Assembly (NCBI RefSeq): GCF_004801855.1
Contig: NZ_SSTC01000022.1
Coordinates: 1 to 59,280 of the forward strand
Origin: Pseudomonas sp. A-1
GTDB lineage: Bacteria; Pseudomonadota; Gammaproteobacteria; Pseudomonadales; Pseudomonadaceae
DNA length: 59,280 bases
Direction of reading: 5' to 3'
The translations under genes and the position numbers were made by a program. Under the pieces are notes generated by a model. The model was not told the DNA's origin. It saw only the letters and a list, made by a program, of their open reading frames with translations, and did no database searches. Below are positions 8,425-17,138 of the stretch, in pieces. Every line of letters starts with the position of its first letter. Position 1 is the stretch's first letter.

Positions 8425-10560
8425 ATGCTCAAGCTCCTCCTGCGCAACCTGCTGCAGCGCCTGCTGCGCGTCCGGGTGCACGGCGATACCGACGTGTTCG
8501 CCAACCCGCGCACGCTGATCGTCGCCAACCACGAATCCTTCCTCGACGGCCTGCTGCTCGGCCTGTTCCTGCCGGTGGACGCTACCTTCGTGGTGCACTC
8601 GCAGATCGCCAGCCGCCCGCTGCTGGGTTTCCTGCTGCGCTTCGTGCCGCACCTGGCGGTGGACTCGACCAGCCCGCTGGCGATGAAGCAGATCGTCCGC
8701 CTGGTGGAGAGCGGCCGGCCGGTGGTGATCTTCCCCGAGGGGCGCATCACCCGCACCGGCTCGCTGATGAAGGTCTACGACGGCGCCGGCTTCGTCGCCG
8801 CCAGGACCGGCGCCACCGTGGTGCCGGTGCGCATCGACGGCGCCGCGCGCAGCTACTTCGGCCGCCTGGCCGGGGTCTATCCGCGCCGCCTGCTGCCGCA
8901 GGTCGACCTGTACGTGCAGCCGCCGCGGCAGATCGCCATGCCGGCGCTGCCCTCGGCCAAGCAGCGCCGCCGCCGCGCCGGCGAGCTGATGCGCCACATC
9001 CTGCTCGACATGCTGGTGGCCAGCCGGCCGCGGCGCACCCTGTTCGAAGCCTTCCTCGACGCCAAGGCAGTGTTCGGCAGCGACTACCAGCTGGTCGAGG
9101 ACGTGCGCATGGTCGAGGAGTCCTACGGCTCGCTGCTGAAGATGGCCCTCGGCCTCGGTCGCCTGCTCAGCCGCCACACCGCGCCCGGCGAGATCGTCGG
9201 CGTGCTCACCCCCAACGCCGCGCCGACCCTCGGCCTGGTGCTCGGCCTGTCGCTGAATACGCGCATCCCGGCGATGCTCAACTACACCGCAGGCAAAGAC
9301 GGCCTGCAGGCGGCCTGCACCGCCGCCGCCATCCGCACCGTGGTCGCCTCGCGCACCTTCGTCGACAAGGCACGCCTCGGCGGCCTGCTCGACGGGCTCG
9401 AGGGCGTCCGCGTGCTCTACCTGGAGGACCTCAAGGCCGAGCTGACGCTCACCGACCGCCTGTGGCTGCTCGCCCACCTGCTGATGCCCCAGCGCGCGGC
9501 CGCGGCGCAGAGCCCCGACGATCCGGCGCTGGTGCTGTTCACCTCCGGCTCGGAGGGCAAGCCCAAGGGCGTGGTGCACTCGCATGACTCGCTGCTGGCC
9601 AACGTCGCCCAGGTGCGCGCGGTGGCCGACTTCACCCCGCTCGACAAGTTCATGATGGCGCTGCCGCTGTTCCACTCCTTCGGCCTGACCTGCGGCGTGC
9701 TGCTGCCGCTGGTGTCCGGCTGCAAGGTGTTCCTCTATCCCAGCCCGCTGCACTACCGCATCGTCCCCGAGCTGGTCTACGACCGCGACTGCAGCGTGCT
9801 GTTCGGCACCTCGACCTTCCTCGGCAACTACGCCAAGTACGCCCACCCCTACGACTTCGGCCGCCTGCGCTACGTGGTGGCCGGCGCCGAGCGCCTCAAC
9901 GAAGAGGTGCGCCAGACCTGGATCGACAGGTTCGGCATCCGCATCCTCGAAGGCTACGGCATCACCGAGTGCGCGCCGGTGGTGGCGGTCAACGTGCCGA
10001 TGGCCTGCCGGCGCGGCAGCGTCGGCCAGCTGCTGCCGGGCATCGAGCATGAGCTGGAACCGGTACCGGGCATCGACCATGGCGGCGCCCTGCACCTGCA
10101 CGGCCCGAACCTGCTCAAGGGCTACCTGCTGTTCGACCAGCCCGGGGTGATCCAGGCCCCGCCGGCGATCCGCCCCGGCTGGTACGCCACCGGCGACATC
10201 GTCGAGCTCGACGCCGACGGCTTCCTGCACATCCGCGGCCGCCTCAAGCGCTTCGCCAAGCTGGCCGGCGAGATGGTCTCGCTGGAGGTGGTCGAGCAGA
10301 TCGCCGGCGAGGCCGCGCCCGGCTTCGCCCACGCCGCGGCGACCCGAGGCGACGCCGCCAAGGGCGAGGCACTGGTGCTGTTCACCACCGCCCCCGAGCT
10401 GGCCCGCGAGCAGCTGCTGGCCGCCGCGCGACGCCTGGGCGCCAGCGAGCTGGCGGTGCCGCGCGACATCCGCCGCCTCGACGCCCTGCCGCTGCTCGGC
10501 ACCGGCAAGACCGACCACGTCGCCCTCAAGCGCCTCGCCGCCACGGAGCAGCCGTCATGA
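8425..10560 (+). CDS. Bifunctional lysophospholipid acyltransferase / acyl-ACP synthetase (Aas-like)
   Basis: 711 aa, about the length of E. coli Aas (719 aa) and with the same domain order. Residues about 1-200 are a PlsC acyltransferase with NHESFLD (NHx4D) and FPEGRITRTG; residues about 205-711 are an AMP-binding ligase with LFTSGSEGKPKGVVHSHDS and EGYGITECAPVV. Aas activates free fatty acids on bound ACP and uses them to re-acylate lysophosphatidylethanolamine at the inner membrane. Its stop overlaps the start of the next gene (ATGA), so both are translationally coupled, as expected for an Aas plus lysolipid importer pair. Confidence 0.9.
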   Translation: MLKLLLRNLLQRLLRVRVHGDTDVFANPRTLIVANHESFLDGLLLGLFLPVDATFVVHSQIASRPLLGFLLRFVPHLAVDSTSPLAMKQIVRLVESGRPVVIFPEGRITRTGSLMKVYDGAGFVAARTGATVVPVRIDGAARSYFGRLAGVYPRRLLPQVDLYVQPPRQIAMPALPSAKQRRRRAGELMRHILLDMLVASRPRRTLFEAFLDAKAVFGSDYQLVEDVRMVEESYGSLLKMALGLGRLLSRHTAPGEIVGVLTPNAAPTLGLVLGLSLNTRIPAMLNYTAGKDGLQAACTAAAIRTVVASRTFVDKARLGGLLDGLEGVRVLYLEDLKAELTLTDRLWLLAHLLMPQRAAAAQSPDDPALVLFTSGSEGKPKGVVHSHDSLLANVAQVRAVADFTPLDKFMMALPLFHSFGLTCGVLLPLVSGCKVFLYPSPLHYRIVPELVYDRDCSVLFGTSTFLGNYAKYAHPYDFGRLRYVVAGAERLNEEVRQTWIDRFGIRILEGYGITECAPVVAVNVPMACRRGSVGQLLPGIEHELEPVPGIDHGGALHLHGPNLLKGYLLFDQPGVIQAPPAIRPGWYATGDIVELDADGFLHIRGRLKRFAKLAGEMVSLEVVEQIAGEAAPGFAHAAATRGDAAKGEALVLFTTAPELAREQLLAAARRLGASELAVPRDIRRLDALPLLGTGKTDHVALKRLAATEQPS

Positions 10561-12434
10561 GTTCGCCGCTCGACCTGCTCAGGGCACGCCGCTTCGCCCC
10601 GCTGTTCGTCACCCAGTTCCTCGGCGCGTTCAACGACAACCTGTACAAGAACGCCCTGGTGGTGCTGCTGACCTTCCAGGCCGCGCAGTGGACCAGCCTG
10701 TCCATCGGCCTGCTGGCCAACCTGGCGGCCGGCCTGTTCATCCTGCCGTTCTTCCTGTTCTCCGCCACCGCCGGCCAGCTCGCCGACAAGTACGACAAGG
10801 CCACCCTGGCGCGCTGGACCAAGCTGCTGGAGATCGTCATCGTCCTGCTCGCCGGCGCCGGCTTCTGGGCGCACAGCCTGGAGCTGCTGCTCGCCGCGCT
10901 GTTCCTGCTCGGCCTGCAGTCGACCCTGTTCGGCCCGGTGAAGTACGCCATCCTCCCCCAGCACCTGCACGAGGACGAGCTGGTCGGCGGCAACGCGCTG
11001 ATCGAGGCCGGCACCTTCGTCGCCATCCTGATCGGCACCCTGGCCGGCGGTCTGCTCGCCGCCGTCGAGGGCGGCAGCCTGTGGATCACCGCCGCCTGCC
11101 TGGCGGTCGCCGTGGTCGGCTACTGGAGCAGCCTGGCCATCCCCGCCGCGCCGGCCCCCGAACCGCAACTGAAGGTCAACCCCAACCCGCTGAGCGAGAC
11201 CTGGCGCAACATCGGCTTCGCCCGCGAGAACCGCACGGTGTTCCTGTCGATCCTCGGCATCTCCTGGTTCTGGCTGTACGGCGCACTGCTGCTCGCCCAG
11301 TTCCCGGCCTACGCCAAGGACGTGCTGGGCGGCAGCGAGAGCGGCGTGACCCTCTTGCTCGGCATCTTCACCTTAGGGATAGGCGCCGGCTCCATGCTCT
11401 GCGAGCGGCTGTCCGGCAAGCTGGTGGAGATCGGCCTGGTGCCACTCGGCTCGATCGGCCTGACCGTCTTCGGTCTCGATCTGGCCTTCGCCTCGCCGGC
11501 CGTGCCGCCGCCGGCGCCGCTGGCGCTGGCCGAGCTGCTGCAGGCGCCGGGTACCCTGCGCGTGCTGTTCGACCTGTTCGCCTTGGGCCTGTTCGGCGGC
11601 TTCTTCATCGTGCCGCTGTACGCGCTGATGCAGCTGCGCTCGGCCGCGGCGCACCGCGCGCGGATCGTCGCCGCCAACAACATCCTCAATGCGCTGTTCA
11701 TGGTGGTCGGCGCCGGCGCCGCGGCCGGGATGCTCGCCGCCGGGCTGTCGATTCCCGAGCTGTTCGCTGCCGCCGCGCTGATCAACGCGCTGGTCGCCGT
11801 GTACATCTACCGGCTGGTGCCGGAGTTCCTGCTGCGCTTCCTCGACTGGCTGCTGGTGCACTCGGTCTACCGCCTGGACAAGCAGGGCGTCGAGCACATC
11901 CCGCAGAGCGGCCCGGCGCTCTTGGTGTGCAACCACGTCAGCTACGTCGACGCCCTGGTGATCGCCGCCGCCTGCCGCCGGCCGATCCGCTTCGTGATGG
12001 ACCACCGCATCTTCCGCTGGCCGCTGCTGTCGTTCGTGTTCCGCCACGCCCGCGCCATCCCCATCGCCCCGGCCAAGGAGGATGCCGCGCTGCTGGAGAA
12101 GGCCTATGCCGAGGTGGCCGCGGCGCTGGCCGCTGGTGAGCTGGTGGCGATCTTCCCCGAAGGCCGCCTGACTCCGGACGGCGAAGTCGGCCCGTTCCGC
12201 CCCGGCATCCAGCGCATCCTCAGGCGCCACCCGGTGGCGGTGCTGCCCATGGCGCTGTCCGGGCTGTGGGCCAGCCCGTTCTCGCGCCGGGCCACTTCAC
12301 TGCTGCGGCGCCTCGGCCAGCTGCATCCGCTGCGCCGCGTCACCCTCAAGGTGGGCGAGCCGGTGGCGGCGCAGGCAGCCGAGCCGGAGGTGTTGCGGCA
12401 GAAGGTGATCAAGCTGCGCGGCGAGGTTGCTTAG
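10557..12434 (+). CDS. LplT-like lysophospholipid MFS transporter fused to a PlsC acyltransferase
   Basis: 625 aa. Residues about 1-420 are a 12-helix MFS transporter beginning ARRFAPLFVTQFLGAFNDNL, the family signature of LplT/MFS lysophospholipid importers. Residues about 425-625 are a PlsC domain with CNHVSYVDALV (NHx4D) and IFPEGRLTPDGEVGPFRPG. It overlaps the Aas-like gene by four bases. In E. coli lplT and aas are separate adjacent genes; here the importer carries its own acyltransferase, so the operon encodes two PlsC domains. Predicted role: flip lysophospholipids across the inner membrane and re-acylate them. Confidence 0.9.
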   Translation: MSSPLDLLRARRFAPLFVTQFLGAFNDNLYKNALVVLLTFQAAQWTSLSIGLLANLAAGLFILPFFLFSATAGQLADKYDKATLARWTKLLEIVIVLLAGAGFWAHSLELLLAALFLLGLQSTLFGPVKYAILPQHLHEDELVGGNALIEAGTFVAILIGTLAGGLLAAVEGGSLWITAACLAVAVVGYWSSLAIPAAPAPEPQLKVNPNPLSETWRNIGFARENRTVFLSILGISWFWLYGALLLAQFPAYAKDVLGGSESGVTLLLGIFTLGIGAGSMLCERLSGKLVEIGLVPLGSIGLTVFGLDLAFASPAVPPPAPLALAELLQAPGTLRVLFDLFALGLFGGFFIVPLYALMQLRSAAAHRARIVAANNILNALFMVVGAGAAAGMLAAGLSIPELFAAAALINALVAVYIYRLVPEFLLRFLDWLLVHSVYRLDKQGVEHIPQSGPALLVCNHVSYVDALVIAAACRRPIRFVMDHRIFRWPLLSFVFRHARAIPIAPAKEDAALLEKAYAEVAAALAAGELVAIFPEGRLTPDGEVGPFRPGIQRILRRHPVAVLPMALSGLWASPFSRRATSLLRRLGQLHPLRRVTLKVGEPVAAQAAEPEVLRQKVIKLRGEVA

Positions 12435-12600
12435 CCGTGACTGCCCCTGCCTGGCGCTGGCAACTGGTATGCCCGGGCTGGGCGAACTGATCCTTCCCCC
12501 CCGCGCATCGAGCGGGCAGGATTGACCGCCGCGCACCGGCCGCCTCGGCGGGCCCGAACGCCGGGGCGGCGGCCGCATCGTTCAACGGGGAGCCCTGTGC

Positions 12601-13386
12601 ATGTCATCCAGCGTCGCGCTGACCGATCCGATACTGCTCAACAGCCTGACGCTGACCGCACTCGCGCTGGTCAGCGCGACCTTCGTCGTGGCCGTCGTCC
12701 GCGCCTGCCGCCAGGGGCTGCGGCCGGCCCTGTGGGGCGCGCTGACCTTCGTGGCCTTCGCCCTCGTGCTCAAGCCCCTCGGGCAGGCGGCCACAGGTCC
12801 GCTGCCCATCCCCGGCCCGGCGGACGCTGCGGCCCTGCTTGCGTTCGTCCTGGGCAGCGCCGGCATCGCGGGCCTGTTCGAGGAAACCGGCAAGTGGATC
12901 GCCCTGCGTGCGGGGCACCGCCGACGGACGCTCGCCAAGCCCTGGGTGCTCAGCTTCGCCGCGGGCTACGCCATCTGCGAAACCTGGGTGGTGGGCAGCG
13001 GCCACGTCCAACTGCTGCAGCTCGCCAGCGACGGCGAGCTGCTGGCACGCCTGCAGGACGGTATGCCGGCCGCGGCCGTCGCCGCCCTGCAGCAGCGGAT
13101 CGCGGCTCTCGACGCAGCAACGGCGATCTGGTTGCTGACCGAGCGCGCCGCCGCGGTCGTGCTGCAGATCGGCCTGGTGTGGATGCTCTGGAACGCCATC
13201 GAGCGGCGGCGAGCGGCCTGGCTCGCCGCTGCCGTGCTGGCCCATGCCCTGATCGACGTGCCGGCCGCCCTGTTCCACACCGGGACGCTGCCGTTGTGGG
13301 CAATCGAAATCTTCTACCTGTCGCTCGCCCTGCTGGTGGTCGTGCCGGTGTGGCGGCATAGCGCCGCAGCCCTCGCGAAGTACTGA
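12601..13386 (+). CDS. YhfC-family putative intramembrane protease
   Basis: 261 aa with about seven membrane helices. The motif FEETGKWIALR near residue 98, a later GYAICETWVVG, and VLAHALIDVPAALFH fit the YhfC family of putative glutamic-type/CPBP-like intramembrane proteases, where the Glu pair and the two later polar helices form the active site. It stands alone: 166 bases after the transporter gene and 25 before the GNAT gene. The substrate is unknown. Family assignment is by pattern only. Confidence 0.7.
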   Translation: MSSSVALTDPILLNSLTLTALALVSATFVVAVVRACRQGLRPALWGALTFVAFALVLKPLGQAATGPLPIPGPADAAALLAFVLGSAGIAGLFEETGKWIALRAGHRRRTLAKPWVLSFAAGYAICETWVVGSGHVQLLQLASDGELLARLQDGMPAAAVAALQQRIAALDAATAIWLLTERAAAVVLQIGLVWMLWNAIERRRAAWLAAAVLAHALIDVPAALFHTGTLPLWAIEIFYLSLALLVVVPVWRHSAAALAKY

Positions 13387-13411
13387 CACTCACCTGGAGC
13401 ATCACCTGAGC

Positions 13412-13861
13412 ATGAACTCGTGGACGATTCGCCCTTACCTGCCCCATGACCTGGAGGACTGCATGACCGTCTGGCAGGACGCCAGCCGCAAGGGACACCC
13501 CTTCCTTCCCGAAGCCGTACTGACCCGGCAGGCCGCCAGCCTGCGCTCGACCTGGATCGCGGCCGCCGAAACATGGGTTTGCGTGGCATCCGACGCAGTG
13601 ATCGGCTTCGCGTGTCTTTGCGGTGACGAACTGGCCGGCCTGTTCGTATCCCCGGCCTGGCAGGGGCGAGGTATCGGCAGGGCGCTGGTACAAAGACTCC
13701 GTGCGCCGGAGCAGCGACTGCACGTCAGCGTCTACCAGGCCAACCTCGCCGCGCACCGCTTCTATGAGGCCATCGGCTTTGTACCGACTCACACTCTAGC
13801 CAGGGATGGCGATGGGGAGCCATTTCCTGTAGTGCGCATGACTCTCGCCCCCGATCACTGA
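13412..13861 (+). CDS. GNAT-family N-acetyltransferase
   Basis: 149 aa. The acetyl-CoA pyrophosphate loop is seen in SPAWQGRGIGRALV (Q/R-x-x-G-x-G/A) and the C-terminal NLAAHRFYEAIGF is the usual GNAT beta-bulge segment. The length and the start NSWTIRPYLPHDLEDC are like YjaB-type acetyltransferases. Substrate unknown. Its last bases overlap the remnant of a second, opposite-strand GNAT gene. Confidence 0.88.
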   Translation: MNSWTIRPYLPHDLEDCMTVWQDASRKGHPFLPEAVLTRQAASLRSTWIAAAETWVCVASDAVIGFACLCGDELAGLFVSPAWQGRGIGRALVQRLRAPEQRLHVSVYQANLAAHRFYEAIGFVPTHTLARDGDGEPFPVVRMTLAPDH

Positions 13862-14004
13862 TGAGCAGGCCGAAGCTGGACTGCTCGGCTGTAGCCGACG
13901 AACCCGGTCGCCCGCGTGTAGCCGAGCGACTCGTAGAGCCGCTGAGCCCCGACGTTGGTCTCGGCGGTTTCCAGGGTGACGGCCGCGGCGCCCGGATAAG
14001 CACC
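13855..14004 (-). pseudogene. Remnant of a second GNAT acetyltransferase gene (3' end only)
   Basis: Minus-strand frame ending at 13855 encodes GAAAVTLETAETNVGAQRL followed by YESLGYTR, the classic C-terminal part of GNAT enzymes (LETAETN..AQRLYESLGY). The part that should hold the acetyl-CoA loop is absent: upstream sequence runs into the divergent MocR start at 14018 with no GNAT-like residues. Seen as a 50-codon fragment, most likely left by a deletion. It is not related closely enough to the intact neighbour to be a simple duplication. Confidence 0.7.
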
Positions 14005-14017
14005 AGTTCTGAAGAAA

Positions 14018-15475
14018 ATGACAAACCAGTCGACGGCTCTCGCCTCCCTGCTGCAACTCGACCGTGACAAGGCGGGCGATTCGCTGCGCCAGCAACTCTA
14101 CCGGCAACTGCGCGAGGCGATCGTGACCGGCAGATTACGCCCCGGCCATGCGCTGCCCTCGACCCGGCAACTGGCTGCCGCGCTGGGCATCGCGCGCAGC
14201 ACCGTGGTCGAGGCCCTCGACCAGCTCAAGTTCGAGGGCTACCTCGAGACTCGCCAGGGCGCCGCGACGCGCGTCGCCGAGTTTCGCGCGCCTCCCGCCG
14301 GCGCCACTGGCATGCCCGGCGAACCGGCTGCCGGCGCGATGGCGGACGTGGCATCGGCCCTGTGGGTCAACGACGACCCGCCCAGCGCGGTGACCCGCCG
14401 GGCCTTTCGTCCGGGGCTGCCCGACCTCGGCGCCTTCCCCGCCGCGAACTGGGCCGCCTGCCTGGCCTCTCGGGCCCGCCGCCCGCTCGCCCATGACCTC
14501 AGCTACGAGGGCTACACCGGGGTGCCCGCGCTGCAGGCGGAAATCGTCCGCCACGTCGCCCAGGCGCGACACGTGAATGCCGATCCCGCCCAGGTCGTCG
14601 TCCTGCCCTCCGCCCAGGCGGCCTTCGACGTCGCGGCGCGCTGCTGCCTGCGGGCGGGCGACTGCGTATGGCTGGAGGACCCGGGCTACCCGGGCGTGCG
14701 TGGCCTCTGGCGGGGCCATGGCGCGCGGATCGTGGATGTCCCCGTCGATGCCCAGGGCATGAATTTCGAGCACGAGCGCAGCAGGCCCCGGCTGATCCAC
14801 GTCACCCCGTCGCACCAGTACCCGAGCGGCGTGCCCCTCTCCCTGCCGCGGCGCTTCGCCCTGCTCGAACGCGCCAGGCAGGTCGACGCCGTCATTCTCG
14901 AGGACGACTACGACAGCGAGTTCCAGTATGCGGGCTTGCCGATTGCCAGCCTGCAGGGCCTGGATCGCACGCAGCGGGTGATGTACGTGGGCACCTTCTC
15001 CAAGACCCTGGCCCCGGGCATGCACGTCGCCTACCTGATCGTCCCGCCACGCTTCGCCAGACTGACCCACGCCGTCGCCAGCCTGGCGGGCATGGCGGTG
15101 CCCGTGCACCTGCAGCTGGCGCTGGCGGATTTCATGCGCCACGGCTTCCTGCGCCGGCATGTCCGCAGGATGAACGCGATCTATGCCGCTCGCATGCGCA
15201 CGCTGATCGACACGCTGAAGGCCGGCGTTCCGCCGGGCGTGAAGATTCCCGAGCAGGGCGGCGGGCTGCAGCTGACCATCAGCTGGCAGCAGGGACCGGA
15301 CGACACCCGGCTGGTCGCCATGCTCGAGGCGCAGGGGCTCTGCGCCCTGCCCCTGTCCCGGCTCTGCCATGCCGAGCGGCGCCATGGACTGGTGCTCGGC
15401 ATCGGCCTGGTGGACGCCGACTCGATCGGCCCGCAGGCCAGCAGGCTCGCCGACCTGCTGAAGACGCAGTTCTAG
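14018..15475 (+). CDS. MocR/PdxR-family transcriptional regulator with aminotransferase-like domain
   Basis: 485 aa. Residues about 10-85 are a GntR-type winged helix (LRQQLYRQLREAIVTGRLRPG then PSTRQLAAALGIARSTVVEAL). Residues about 120-485 form a fold-type I aminotransferase domain with VTPSHQYPSGV, EDDYDSEFQY and the PLP lysine in TFSKTLAPGMHVAYL. MocR proteins sense PLP or an amino compound and often control a divergent gene. Here the divergent gene is only a GNAT fragment, so it may have lost its target. The ATG at 14018 has only weak purine-rich sequence before it. Confidence 0.9.
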   Translation: MTNQSTALASLLQLDRDKAGDSLRQQLYRQLREAIVTGRLRPGHALPSTRQLAAALGIARSTVVEALDQLKFEGYLETRQGAATRVAEFRAPPAGATGMPGEPAAGAMADVASALWVNDDPPSAVTRRAFRPGLPDLGAFPAANWAACLASRARRPLAHDLSYEGYTGVPALQAEIVRHVAQARHVNADPAQVVVLPSAQAAFDVAARCCLRAGDCVWLEDPGYPGVRGLWRGHGARIVDVPVDAQGMNFEHERSRPRLIHVTPSHQYPSGVPLSLPRRFALLERARQVDAVILEDDYDSEFQYAGLPIASLQGLDRTQRVMYVGTFSKTLAPGMHVAYLIVPPRFARLTHAVASLAGMAVPVHLQLALADFMRHGFLRRHVRRMNAIYAARMRTLIDTLKAGVPPGVKIPEQGGGLQLTISWQQGPDDTRLVAMLEAQGLCALPLSRLCHAERRHGLVLGIGLVDADSIGPQASRLADLLKTQF

Positions 15476-15501
15476 GTGCTCGCGAGTTGCCTGGCGCAGC
15501 C

Positions 15502-15738
15502 TCAGACGTCGAACTGGCCAAAGGCCGCCATCATGCCCAGCACAGCCACGAGGAGGCCGACGCACTGCACCCAGATCTCCTCGCGGTGGCCACTGCGCCA
15601 GCCATGGCGCGGATAGCGGCCCAGGGTGAGCAGCTTCACCCACGGCCAGCCGAGCCAGTAGCACAGGGTGCCGAGCAGGAAATCGCCGACGATGTCGGCT
15701 AGCAGCAGGCGGACGACGAGAGACAGCAGCTGGTCCAT
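15502..15738 (-). CDS. Small inner-membrane protein (unknown)
   Basis: 78 aa from the ATG at 15738, which has GAGG seven bases before it; the TTG two codons earlier would overlap that site. Two hydrophobic stretches (LLSLVVRLLLADIVGDFLLG and VQCVGLLVAVLGMMAAF) flank a basic central part (RYPRHGWRSGHREE). I do not recognise a family. It follows the MAPEG gene by 13 bases and is probably in one operon with it. Confidence 0.6.
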   Translation of the reverse strand: MDQLLSLVVRLLLADIVGDFLLGTLCYWLGWPWVKLLTLGRYPRHGWRSGHREEIWVQCVGLLVAVLGMMAAFGQFDV

Positions 15739-15751
15739 GGGCAAACCTCGC

Positions 15752-16177
15752 TCAGTGTCCGCCCAGGACGACGACCACGAAGCGCAGCCAGATCCCCGCC
15801 ACCAGCAGGTTGCTGGCGGCGAAGGCCAGCAGGCGGTGCATCACGTGGTTGTAGGTCAGGTAGATCAGGCTGTGCAGAACGCGCAGGGCCACGTAGGCCC
15901 AGGCCAGGCTGAGGAACAGCCCATCGACCGCATGGATGACGAACAGCATCAGCGCCAGCACATAGAACAGCAGCGGCACTTCCAGCAGGTTCATGAACAC
16001 GCGGTTCGGCAGCCGCACCTGCGCCGGCACCCGCTCCGACTCGCCGCAGCGGAAGTCCTCGGCGGTGAGCTGCCCGGCGAAGGCAGCGCGCAGGCGGCGC
16101 CAGGGAATCAGCAGGAGGACCAACAGGGTCCAACCCATCAGGGCCGCGACCGGCCAGAAGATAGTCGTCTGATACAA
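15752..16177 (-). CDS. MAPEG-family membrane protein
   Basis: 141 aa with four hydrophobic helices. The conserved MAPEG pattern appears in VRLPNRVFMNLLEVPLLFYV (R-x-x-N-x2-E/N) and in AYVALRVLHSLIYLTYNHV. MAPEG proteins are trimeric membrane enzymes of eicosanoid and glutathione metabolism; bacterial members are usually glutathione-dependent and of unknown substrate. First gene of a short operon with the small membrane protein. Confidence 0.85.
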   Translation of the reverse strand: MYQTTIFWPVAALMGWTLLVLLLIPWRRLRAAFAGQLTAEDFRCGESERVPAQVRLPNRVFMNLLEVPLLFYVLALMLFVIHAVDGLFLSLAWAYVALRVLHSLIYLTYNHVMHRLLAFAASNLLVAGIWLRFVVVVLGGH

Positions 16178-16395
16178 CAGCAGGCCCCTCCATGTGCCCG
16201 TTCATCCGTATGCGGGCTGGCGAGGCAATCCCGGTGCGAATGCCTGCATTCCGCCGGTCGGACGTTAACGCCGCCGCGCGAGCCTTGTCCATCGGCACCG
16301 CGCCGGGCTGCGAAGCCACCCCGTAAGAGCAAAACGGCCGAAGCGGATCCCTCCGCCCCGGCCCAGTCTCCACCTGTGCTACCTACAAGAGCCTA

Positions 16396-17115
16396 TCAGG
16401 CCACCTCATCCTCGCTCAGCTCGAACCGCACCCGCTCCTCCGCGCTCTTGCCGAGCAGCTTGGCCAGCCACGGCGGCGGCGCGTCGGCCATCACCCGCTG
16501 CAGTTCGTCGAGCACCTGCGCGGCGGGGCCGCCCTTGGGCTGCTTGAGCGGGTGGATGCCGGCCTTGACCACCTTGGCCGCCGCCGGGCCGCCGATGGAG
16601 ACCACGCAGAGCACCTGGCAGTCGGCGATCTGTTCGACGCGCCAGGCGTTCTTGTCCTCGGCGAGGTCGCCGTCCAGGGTCGAACGGATGTCGACCAGCG
16701 TCCTGCCGCCGGCGCCGAGCTGGTAGACCAGGAAGCGCAGGCAGGAGCCGAAGTGGCCGTCGAGCTGCTCGCCATTGTTGGAGGCGACGGCCACGCGGAT
16801 CGAGCCGGGCGGCAGTTCGGCGAGCGCCACCGGCCTGGGCAGGTCGTCGGCCACGGTCTCGCCCCAGAGGATGCGCACGGCCTCCTTGAGCGCGCTCATC
16901 GGCGTATCGAGCAGGTCGACGTCCTCCTCGGAGCCGGCCAGGCCGACCTTGAGGTCGGTGACTGTGACCCCCTGCAGGCTCTGCTCGGTCAGCGGGCCGT
17001 TGATGTGCTGGTGGAGGATCTCCAGCAACTGGCCGACCGCCACGCCGGGCAAGGCCCGGGCGGCCAGGGCGATGCGCAGTGCGGTGTCGCGACTCATGTT
17101 CGGTTCGGTATCCAT
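16396..17115 (-). CDS. nafY: NafY, FeMo-cofactor- and apodinitrogenase-binding gamma protein
   Basis: 239 aa from MDTEPNMSRDTALR; the ATG at 17115 is preceded by GAGGAAG, while the upstream TTG would overlap rnfH. Residues about 1-100 are the helical N-terminal domain that binds apo-NifDK; residues about 110-215 are the NifX/NifB C-terminal-like cofactor domain (IRVAVASNNGEQLDGHFGSC and VVSIGGPAAAKVV). In A. vinelandii NafY stabilises cofactor-free dinitrogenase and delivers FeMo-co. It is the last gene of rnfABCDGEH-nafY, the arrangement known from A. vinelandii rnf1. A His in DGHFGS matches the reported cofactor ligand. Confidence 0.92.
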   Translation of the reverse strand: MDTEPNMSRDTALRIALAARALPGVAVGQLLEILHQHINGPLTEQSLQGVTVTDLKVGLAGSEEDVDLLDTPMSALKEAVRILWGETVADDLPRPVALAELPPGSIRVAVASNNGEQLDGHFGSCLRFLVYQLGAGGRTLVDIRSTLDGDLAEDKNAWRVEQIADCQVLCVVSIGGPAAAKVVKAGIHPLKQPKGGPAAQVLDELQRVMADAPPPWLAKLLGKSAEERVRFELSEDEVA

Positions 17116-17138
17116 CGGCGGCTTCCTCGGCGGGTCAA

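Noticed and set aside
8299-10518. Over 700-codon minus-strand frame opposite the Aas-like gene
   Set aside because: Shadow frame with repetitive Gln/Val/Glu/His composition and no motif; the plus strand has intact PlsC and AMP-ligase motifs.
16178-16395. Search for a terminator or gene between nafY and the MAPEG gene
   Set aside because: Only a tiny GAATGC-CT-GCATTC palindrome was seen, with a loop too short to count as a terminator; no coding frame looked real.
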